From positions 1-6,262 of the forward strand of contig JAEZPX010000090.1 in NCBI GenBank assembly GCA_023413275.1: a DNA stretch of 6,262 nucleotides, written 5' to 3'. Of this stretch, positions 1 to 3,946 are shown in pieces. Below the pieces are notes generated by a model that was given only the letters and a program-made list of their open reading frames with translations, was not told the DNA's origin and did not search any database. This stretch comes from Bacillota bacterium. GTDB lineage: Bacteria; Bacillota; Clostridia; Lachnospirales; Anaerotignaceae. Both the position numbers and the translations under genes were made by a program. How positions within the stretch are numbered: position 1 is the first letter of the stretch; the number at the start of each line of letters is the position of its first letter.

Positions 1-161
1 CTATATATTCGCACGGAAATGAAGTGTAGAATATATGATTTAGTTGCTTTGTACGAGAACTAAAATATAGATAAATTATAAAAAAAGAAAAAGAAAGTAA
101 GCAACATAAATCTAGGTCATTTTTGAAAGGATGCTCTGGATGATTTAGCGTATGTAATGAA
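1..161. other. Window edge, no clear gene
   Basis: This AT-rich stretch has no convincing complete gene. On the plus strand the first frame is open from the window edge to a TAA at 61-63, about 20 codons, and could be the very end of a gene lying to the left. It is too short to support that, and no family is recognisable. Positions 64-161 contain a long A/G-rich run and nothing else that I can interpret. The terminator just downstream would fit a plus-strand transcript arriving from outside the window. Confidence 0.3.
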
Positions 162-198
162 AATGAGCCAATGCACTTAGTACATTGACTCATTTTTT
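162..198. terminator. Hairpin terminator, probably bidirectional
   Basis: The arms AATGAG and CAATG (162-173) pair with CATTG and CTCATT (183-194), with one C/A mismatch and a nine-base loop. The plus-strand side continues directly into TTTTTT (193-198), the usual form of a Rho-independent terminator. Read on the minus strand, the stem is followed by TTTTCATT, so it may also end the DUF1697 transcript, whose stop codon is at 268-270. The unit that it ends on the plus strand lies outside the window. Confidence 0.7.
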
Positions 199-267
199 AT
201 TGCTTTAGGGCACTTCTCTAAATAGGAATTTGTTAAGAGTGGTTTTCAATGATCCACGACTCAATAA

Positions 268-807
268 TTACAAGGTGGCTATTTTTCTTACAGTATTTGC
301 AGTGCGTATTGTAATCTTTCCACTTATTTTTGAGCTTGTAGTTCTTGACCACCAATTTGTCTTTTGATAGTCCTTCCGACTAAATGACCAGAAAACAGCA
401 TTTTTGTAATTCTGCACTTTTTCGTATTCATCTTTGGGGTCGCCGATTGCATCACAAAATTCCGCATAAGATAAGGAAGGCATAAGAAAAATCAAATTAT
501 CATATATTTCTTTATTGTCATCTCCCCACCAATCAGGAGCATTATTTAAAATTTCTGCTAATTCCTCTTGTAGAACAATAAAAACAGGAATATTTAAATC
601 GAACTTGTCTTTTATCATTATCATTATTTTATTTGAAAGAGTGTTTTTATCATCAATAGCACTGGAAAAGATAACATTACCACTGTTGAGATGTGTAATA
701 ACTTCGTCGAAGCCCAGTACTAAAAAATACTCTTTTAATGCAGACATCGATATCTTATTTTTTCCGCTTACATTGATTCCCCTTAATAAAGCAATATACC
801 TCTTCAT
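268..807 (-). CDS. DUF1697 domain protein
   Basis: This 179-residue protein belongs to the DUF1697 family (Pfam PF08002), whose biochemical role is not established. Recognisable family signatures are the N-terminal LLRGINVSGKNKI (residues 7-19), HLNSGNVIFSS (39-49), WWGDDNKEIYDNLIF (93-107), and the C-terminal block with KTNWWSR and TIRTANTVRKI (149-176). No signal peptide or membrane segment is seen, so a cytoplasmic protein is expected. Its length suits full-length members. I place the start at the ATG whose first base is 807, because AGGAGG lies eight bases upstream of it. A GTG at 814-816 would extend the protein by three residues but lies inside that ribosome binding site. The gene stands alone on its strand, with a strong promoter at 856-884 and a terminator near 162-198. 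Confidence 0.95.
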   Translation of the reverse strand: MKRYIALLRGINVSGKNKISMSALKEYFLVLGFDEVITHLNSGNVIFSSAIDDKNTLSNKIMIMIKDKFDLNIPVFIVLQEELAEILNNAPDWWGDDNKEIYDNLIFLMPSLSYAEFCDAIGDPKDEYEKVQNYKNAVFWSFSRKDYQKTNWWSRTTSSKISGKITIRTANTVRKIATL

Positions 808-815
808 GGATAACA

Positions 816-821
816 CCTCCT
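816..821 (-). promoter_or_regulatory. Ribosome binding site of DUF1697 gene
   Basis: On the minus strand the sequence reads AGGAGG, eight bases before the ATG at 805-807. This fixes the start of the DUF1697 gene. An upstream in-frame GTG overlaps the site itself and cannot be served by it. Confidence 0.85.
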
Positions 822-836
822 AGTATATTTGGATTT

Positions 837-1130
837 ATGATTCTTTCATATATTTATTATACAATGTATGAAGTGTACTGTCCACCGCCTTTATGCAAAA
901 GGACAACGCAGGATGTTCAGTTTTCCCATTTAGAGGACAATGCGGGGGAAATGACACTGAGCAACGCAAGGGAAGCCTTTGCGCATGGGAGAATATACGA
1001 TCATTTTTTACACATAGGCAGAGGTACTTTAATTGTGGAAGTATCTGAAAATATAAAAGGATCTTTTCTCAGGCAAGTCGCATATCACTGTCTCAGAATT
1101 AAGCAATCCCGAACTTTTATTGATAGTTAG
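837..1130 (+). other. G+C-rich island with doubtful 97-codon ORF
   Basis: An open frame runs from ATG 837 (second ATG at 867) to a TAG at 1128-1130. No ribosome binding site precedes either ATG, and the first part overlaps the promoter of the opposite gene. I recognise no family in the translation. Base composition is unlike the surroundings: I count 59 G+C in the 120 bases 881-1000, against 27 in the 120 bases 1131-1250. All three minus-strand frames were also read by eye and none gives a recognisable protein. The best reading is a foreign or decayed fragment, or an unrecognised non-coding element; expression as a protein is unlikely. Confidence 0.3.
856..884 (-). promoter_or_regulatory. Strong sigma-A-type promoter for DUF1697 gene
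   Basis: On the minus strand TGGACA (879-884) is followed, after exactly 17 bases, by a perfect TATAAT (856-861). This matches the vegetative consensus at 11 of 12 positions with ideal spacing. It points towards the DUF1697 gene and would give a leader of roughly 40 bases. The -35 half lies in the G+C-richer island described separately. Confidence 0.8.
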
Positions 1131-1202
1131 ATGAAAGAAAAGTTTATAAATTAAATTGGAAAGAAGAATTTATTATCTAGCAAATATTTGTAAGGTGTTT
1201 GT

Positions 1203-1223
1203 ATGAATTTTCGAATAATTCAT
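1203..1223. repeat. Small inverted repeat ATGAATT / AATTCAT
   Basis: Seven-base arms at 1203-1209 and 1217-1223 are separated by seven bases in the leader of the LysR-type gene. The region 1131-1338 is otherwise AT-rich and without a gene. The repeat could be a protein binding site or a chance AT-rich palindrome; there is no T-run to suggest a terminator. Confidence 0.3.
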
Positions 1224-1241
1224 TTGGATATTTGAATTCGC

Positions 1242-1270
1242 TTGATAACTTGCAGCATCCATGCTATTGT
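1242..1270 (+). promoter_or_regulatory. Candidate promoter of LysR-type gene
   Basis: TTGATA (1242-1247) is followed, after 17 bases, by TATTGT (1265-1270). An upstream TGC (1262-1264) gives the extended -10 form. The match is moderate. Transcription would start near 1277, inside the palindrome at 1267-1281, leaving a leader of about 60 bases before the ATG at 1339. Confidence 0.5.
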
Positions 1271-1281
1271 ATGATATACAA
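1267..1281 (+). promoter_or_regulatory. Candidate LysR-type operator (autoregulation)
   Basis: TTGTAT-GAT-ATACAA is a perfect 6-3-6 palindrome containing a T-N11-A spacing (T1268 and A1280), the usual core of LysR-family binding boxes. It overlaps the proposed -10 element and start point, where binding would repress. LysR-type proteins commonly control their own gene, so it is a natural candidate site. That assignment is an inference from position and symmetry. Confidence 0.45.
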
Positions 1282-1327
1282 ATAGTTATTGATACAAGAA
1301 AACTAATAATAAAAATATTATCAATAT

Positions 1328-1332
1328 GGAGG
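1328..1332 (+). promoter_or_regulatory. Ribosome binding site that sets the LysR start
   Basis: GGAGG lies six bases before the ATG at 1339. It selects that ATG over one at 1261 that is in the same frame but lacks a ribosome binding site and sits in the proposed promoter. Confidence 0.85.
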
Positions 1333-1338
1333 TTCTTT

Positions 1339-2223
1339 ATGGACTTGCTGCAAATTAAATATTTTGAAACTGTGGCTAGCATGCAACATATGACAAGAGC
1401 CGCCGAGGTGTTGCAAATTGCGCAACCTGCCTTAAGTGCTATGATTGCTAAGTTGGAGGCCGACTTAGGAGTTCCCTTGTTTAATCGGACGGGACGTAAT
1501 ATTGTTTTGAATGAATATGGAAAAACGTTTTTAAAACGGGCTAATAGAATATTGAAAGAAGTTGATGAAGGACGACAGGAGATATCCGATCTGTCCGGCA
1601 GTGAAATGGGCGCTGTGTCTTTTGCAACTACATCTTTCAATAAAGAATTCGGTAATCTTATAGGTAACTTTGCAAGCATTTATCCAAAAGTTAATTTCCG
1701 TATTATACAATTAGGTGATGATAGAGAAAAACTTAATCTATTGAATAAAGACGAAATTGATTTTGCTTTTATCAATACGATTGATGAGCATTCTAATATC
1801 TCAACTATAAAATTGGCAGAGGAGGACATTTATTTAGCAGTGCCACCATCCCACCCCCTTACTAAATACCAAACAGTTTCTTTTCAGAATTTGAAAGACG
1901 AGGCCTTTATTGGATTAAAAGCTAACTATAACCAACAGGAATTTTGTGACGAACTTTGCAAAAAGAATGGATTTGAGCCCAATATCATCTGTGAGTGCAG
2001 TGAATTCACAGCGGTTATTAATTTGGTCGAAGCAGGGCTGGGTGTATCTTTTTTACCATGTTCTGAGGAGGAGAAGAAGGAGCTGCCTGTTGCTTTGCTT
2101 AAGGTTGATGGAATTGATTTTAAGAATATTCTGCGACTTGCATGGAAAGAGCAACGATATTTTTCAAAAGCTGCAAGAAATTTCCGTGAATATATAACGC
2201 TATATTTTAATGCTTCAATTTAA
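1339..2223 (+). CDS. LysR-family transcriptional regulator
   Basis: A 294-residue DNA-binding regulator of the usual LysR length. The N-terminal winged helix-turn-helix covers about residues 1-60: MDLLQIKYFETVA, then MTRAAEVLQIAQPALSAMI, then LEADLGVPLFNR, the family hallmarks. A linker helix follows (about 61-88). The C-terminal substrate-binding-like domain (about 90-294) has the expected alternating strands and a late LVEAGLGVSFLP motif. The effector is unknown; LysR proteins typically sense a small metabolite. The start at 1339 is chosen because of the GGAGG at 1328-1332 and because the protein then begins at the normal position; the 26 codons upstream look like promoter DNA. No divergent partner gene directly abuts it, so its targets are not evident beyond possible autoregulation at 1267-1281. 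A strong terminator follows ten bases after the stop codon. Confidence 0.96.
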   Translation: MDLLQIKYFETVASMQHMTRAAEVLQIAQPALSAMIAKLEADLGVPLFNRTGRNIVLNEYGKTFLKRANRILKEVDEGRQEISDLSGSEMGAVSFATTSFNKEFGNLIGNFASIYPKVNFRIIQLGDDREKLNLLNKDEIDFAFINTIDEHSNISTIKLAEEDIYLAVPPSHPLTKYQTVSFQNLKDEAFIGLKANYNQQEFCDELCKKNGFEPNIICECSEFTAVINLVEAGLGVSFLPCSEEEKKELPVALLKVDGIDFKNILRLAWKEQRYFSKAARNFREYITLYFNASI

Positions 2224-2232
2224 TTAGAGCAG

Positions 2233-2270
2233 AAAGGCATACCAATTAAATAAATTGGTATGCCTTTTTT
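2233..2270 (+). terminator. Intrinsic terminator after LysR-type gene
   Basis: Perfect 15-base arms (2233-2247 and 2253-2267), centred on GGCATACCAATT, enclose a five-base loop, and the T-run extends to 2270. It starts ten bases beyond the stop codon of the LysR-type gene. The A-run opposite the T-run means that it could also act on the minus strand, but no minus-strand gene lies to the right nearby. Confidence 0.92.
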
Positions 2271-2370
2271 CTACATTTTAATATATAAATGATTATGAAT
2301 ATATATATAATAATATATTTTTATTTATTGTTATTTGGGCTTATACTGTGGATAGTAAAGATATTAAGCA

Positions 2371-2399
2371 TTTATAGAATTTATTTTTATTTGTATAAA
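2371..2399 (+). promoter_or_regulatory. Candidate promoter for small-protein/DtxR operon
   Basis: TTTATA (2371-2376) and TATAAA (2394-2399) are separated by 17 bases. The match is four of six and five of six. Transcription would begin near 2406, giving a long leader of about 177 bases. In such AT-rich DNA, chance matches are common, so this is tentative. Confidence 0.4.
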
Positions 2400-2413
2400 G
2401 ATGGAGCTATGAG

Positions 2414-2434
2414 TTGCCAAAGGCAAATTTTTTT
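2414..2434 (+). terminator. Small hairpin with T-run, possible attenuator
   Basis: TTGCC (2414-2418) pairs with GGCAA (2422-2426) around an AAA loop, and the stem is followed by one A and then seven T (2428-2434). The stem is only five base pairs, so it would be a weak terminator. It lies shortly after the proposed start of transcription and before the operon, which is the position expected for an attenuator. It could also be a leftover weak stop for read-through from the left. Confidence 0.35.
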
Positions 2435-2466
2435 GAACACTGGTTAGTAAAAGCTAACTGTTCGAA
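2433..2466 (+). repeat. Hairpin with first GTTAG-N6-CTAAC repeat
   Basis: GTTAG (2443-2447) and CTAAC (2454-2458) flank six bases. Outside them TTGAACA (2433-2439) can pair with TGTTC plus AA (2459-2463, 2465-2466) with a bulged G, extending the stem past a one-sided CTG bulge. The inner 16-base element recurs with the same spacing at 2567-2582. The half-sites resemble those in DtxR/IdeR operators (TTAGGTTAG... type), and a DtxR-like gene lies in this operon. It may be an operator, an RNA hairpin, or both. Confidence 0.45.
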
Positions 2467-2533
2467 GTGTAAGTCTTTTCGGTAGATTATTTTATTCTGA
2501 ACATGAGAGGAGACGAAAAAAACCAGCAAAAGC

Positions 2534-2548
2534 GTATGGTATCCATAC
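2534..2548 (+). promoter_or_regulatory. 15-base palindrome, possible operator
   Basis: GTATGG-TAT-CCATAC is a perfect 6-3-6 palindrome about 35 bases before the start of the small-protein gene, followed by ATATTTTTC. As DNA it could bind a dimeric regulator. As RNA it would make a short hairpin with a weak T-run. Neither role can be chosen from sequence alone. Confidence 0.35.
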
Positions 2549-2566
2549 ATATTTTTCTACAATAAA

Positions 2567-2582
2567 GTTAGGAGATACTAAC
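2567..2582 (+). promoter_or_regulatory. Second GTTAG-N6-CTAAC repeat, over the ribosome binding site
   Basis: GTTAGGAGATACTAAC repeats the arms and spacing of the element at 2443-2458. The ribosome binding site AGGAG (2570-2574) starts in the left arm and continues into the loop, and the ATG at 2583 directly follows the right arm. A folded transcript would partly hide the ribosome binding site. A protein bound here as DNA would block elongation or early initiation. Because the two copies have identical arms, they could also pair with each other. Confidence 0.5.
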
Positions 2583-2870
2583 ATGAAAAAGAAGAAGATA
2601 GAAAATTATATTTATAATAATAGCGAGGATGCCGAACGGCAGTATCAACAAAAACTAAAAGCTGACCAGAGTATGCTTCAAGCATTTTTTAATGCTTTTT
2701 CCCAATACTACTACGTTCCATTTTATCCATATAGTTATCCGATGTTACCACAAACAGATCTATTGGTCGAACAACCGGAGGATAATGTGAATATGGATTG
2801 CTCAAAAAACAAAAGAACCAATAATTGCGCCAAAGTAAATGGCAACCATACACATTTTACTAAAGATTAG
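2583..2870 (+). CDS. Unknown 95-residue protein, Tyr/Pro-rich, Cys/His tail
   Basis: I do not recognise this family. The start is supported by AGGAG eight bases upstream. Residues 1-30 are charged and probably helical (KKKKIENY, EDAERQYQQKLKADQ). Residues 33-55 are aromatic and proline-rich (AFFNAFSQYYYVPFYPYSYPM). The tail is polar, with Cys73, Cys82, His89 and His91, a spacing that could bind a metal. No signal peptide or clear membrane helix is seen; the aromatic segment is too polar for a normal one. The next gene, a DtxR-like regulator, starts 12 bases after its stop and its ribosome binding site overlaps that stop, so the two are very likely co-transcribed and translationally linked. 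It may therefore work with, or be controlled by, that regulator. This role is an inference from context. Confidence 0.75.
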   Translation: MKKKKIENYIYNNSEDAERQYQQKLKADQSMLQAFFNAFSQYYYVPFYPYSYPMLPQTDLLVEQPEDNVNMDCSKNKRTNNCAKVNGNHTHFTKD

Positions 2871-2874
2871 GAGG
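2869..2874 (+). promoter_or_regulatory. Ribosome binding site overlapping upstream stop codon
   Basis: AGGAGG begins within the TAG stop codon (2868-2870) of the small-protein gene and lies eight bases before the GTG start at 2883. It supports the GTG start and suggests translational coupling between the two genes. Confidence 0.8.
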
Positions 2875-2882
2875 GGGGTTCT

Positions 2883-3296
2883 GTGCAACAAAATAGATGT
2901 CATTATTCCAAGAAAAAACTTAGTCCTTCAAGAGAGGAGTATCTAAAGGCTATATATAAGCTGTCTGAAAGGACTCAATTAGTACGTTCAATTGACATTG
3001 CTGAATATTTAGGAGTTTCAAGGCCTAGTGTTCATAATGCTGTAACTAGATTGCAAGAAGAAGGGATGGTCATCAAGCCTTTGGGCGGTGAAATCCAACT
3101 CACTGAGGAGGGGCATAAAAAAGGACAAATCATTACAGCGAAGTTTCGCACTATAAGACTATTTTTAAATTCGTGCTGCAATGTAAGTGAACCGGCAGCA
3201 AGTGCAGATGCTTGTAAGATGGAGCATATCATCAGTGATGAATCTATATTAGCTCTAAAAAAATATTTGGATTTAGAACACGTAGATGATCTTTAA
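2883..3296 (+). CDS. DtxR/MntR-like metalloregulator, short form
   Basis: This 137-residue repressor has the DtxR-family layout: a winged helix-turn-helix (about residues 14-77, with SPSREEYLKAIYKL, IDIAEYLGVSRPSVHNAVTRLQEEG and ITLTEEG-like IQLTEEG) and a short dimerisation/metal domain (about 78-130) with DACKMEHIISDE. It has no C-terminal SH3-like domain, like MntR and many clostridial members. By hand alignment, Cys111, Glu114 and His115 match primary metal ligands of DtxR (Cys102, Glu105, His106), and Glu19 is at the Met10 (DtxR)/Asp8 (MntR) position. The positions of the ancillary ligands His79, Glu83 and His98 hold Phe88, Arg92 and Ser107, so metal sensing may differ or be lost. The start is GTG, chosen from the AGGAGG at 2869-2874; no in-frame ATG occurs before residue 62. 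Candidate targets are the repeats in its own operon leader. Confidence 0.9.
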   Translation: MQQNRCHYSKKKLSPSREEYLKAIYKLSERTQLVRSIDIAEYLGVSRPSVHNAVTRLQEEGMVIKPLGGEIQLTEEGHKKGQIITAKFRTIRLFLNSCCNVSEPAASADACKMEHIISDESILALKKYLDLEHVDDL

Positions 3297-3690
3297 AAAA
3301 AAGGACTTTTTTCAGCAAGGGTTATACTGTGTTTACTTGAAAACAAAAATCATGAACAACAAGCGGCATGTAAGGCACTTCTGGAGAACCGTGAAAACAG
3401 AAGCTCCAAACTCGCGGCAGTGGATTATGCCACTCAAAGATAGAAAGAACAGGTTAATCAGTTTAGGAATAAGCAAAATGTAATTTTAAGTACCCAACTA
3501 TATAAAACAAGGTTTGAGGGCAAAATTATTGAAAATATACCTGATACCAAGGGGTTACTAGGCTCGACGGTCATCAGAATTGCAATAACAAGGCTCGTGG
3601 AGACTGGATTCAAATGACACGCTGTGATAATAACGATAAATAAGGAACTGCAGCCACAAGATATTGTGGTTGGGGAATCTATAATAGGCA
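3297..3690 (+). pseudogene. Decayed coding remnant, family not recognised
   Basis: Directly after the DtxR-like stop codon, the same frame stays open as three blocks of about 48, 57 and 47 codons, interrupted only by TAG at 3441-3443 and TGA at 3615-3617; the nominal frame ends at 3759-3761, beyond the terminator. The translation looks protein-like, for example LLENRENRSSKLAAVDYATQR, then YKTRFEGKIIENIPDTKGLLG, then HAVIITINKELQPQDIVVGESI. In such AT-rich DNA random frames should be hit by stops far more often. No start codon with a ribosome binding site exists in the frame, so the 5' part is missing or was once joined to the upstream frame. The terminator at 3687-3733 follows the last block. 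I could not name the family. Overlapping open frames in other phases (3286-3483 plus, 3458-3691 minus) look like shadows. Confidence 0.5.
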
Positions 3691-3733
3691 AAAATCAGGC
3701 CGAAAAATGCCCGATTTTTGCCCTGTTTTTTTT
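3687..3733 (+). terminator. Intrinsic terminator of the DtxR operon
   Basis: GGCAAAAATC (3687-3696) pairs perfectly with GATTTTTGCC (3713-3722). Inside it, GGC (3698-3700) pairs with GCC (3709-3711) across one A/C mismatch. A CTG and eight T (3726-3733) follow. This ends plus-strand transcription before the converging transporter gene. On the minus strand the stem is followed by TATTATAG, which is not a good T-run, so it is mainly one-directional. Confidence 0.88.
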
Positions 3734-3946
3734 AGGGAAAAAGATAGATGACGTAGGATAATTTTAATGATGACCGTTAATAAGAGTACAAAAATATGCC
3801 TTAAATATAAATTATTGGTATCGGTGTAATGGAAAAACAAAATGCGGGGAATTTAGGGATAGTTTGCTTCGAACAATTGATTTTCTTTGAAATTTATTTG
3901 CATTTTCCATAAATAACCCTCAAGAAAAGCCACAAAAATAGGTAGC
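3734..3946. other. Gap between convergent units
   Basis: This lies between the plus-strand terminator and the stop codon of the minus-strand transporter gene. It is AT-rich. I see no gene, no clear hairpin with a T-run in the minus direction, and no repeat of note. The transporter's transcript therefore has no obvious terminator of its own here. Confidence 0.5.

Larger units (their letters stand above)
2271..2582 (+). other. AT-rich leader region of small-protein/DtxR operon
   Basis: No gene is seen here. Positions 2271-2335 are almost entirely A and T. The stretch 2371-2582 contains, in order, a candidate promoter, a short hairpin followed by seven T, a longer hairpin built on GTTAG/CTAAC, a 15-base palindrome, and a second GTTAG/CTAAC repeat abutting the next gene's start. 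A 20-codon frame at 2503-2565 was considered and not accepted, since it lacks a ribosome binding site. This density of symmetrical elements in about 170 bases is more than a plain leader needs and suggests control by protein, RNA structure or both. Confidence 0.6.

Noticed and set aside
808..816. GTG at 814-816 as the DUF1697 start
   Set aside because: It lies inside the AGGAGGTG ribosome binding site that serves the ATG at 805-807, and family proteins start at MKRYIALLRG.
515..823. Plus-strand frame of 102 codons
   Set aside because: It is antisense to the well-supported DUF1697 gene and has no family resemblance.
1261..1338. ATG at 1261 as the LysR start
   Set aside because: It has no ribosome binding site, overlaps the candidate promoter and palindrome, and adds 26 residues before the conserved N-terminus.
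2271..2335. Very AT-rich stretch as a replication origin
   Set aside because: No DnaA-box cluster, iterons or replication gene was seen nearby; it looks like ordinary AT-rich intergenic DNA.
2503..2565. 20-codon leader peptide frame (ATG 2503, second ATG 2536)
   Set aside because: No ribosome binding site at a workable distance precedes either ATG; the GAGAGGAG near 2505 lies within the frame and is too far from the second ATG.
3289..3312. A-run/T-run around GGAC right after the DtxR-like stop as a terminator
   Set aside because: The possible stem is only A-T pairs without a G+C core, so it would be unstable; the strong terminator is at 3687-3733.
3286..3483. 65-codon plus-strand frame overlapping the DtxR-like stop
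   Set aside because: It has no ribosome binding site, and the neighbouring frame gives more protein-like sequence, so it appears to be a shadow of the decayed remnant.
3615..3617. TGA as a selenocysteine codon in the remnant
   Set aside because: A TAG also interrupts the frame, there is no start codon, and no selenocysteine insertion hairpin was evident; simple decay explains it better.
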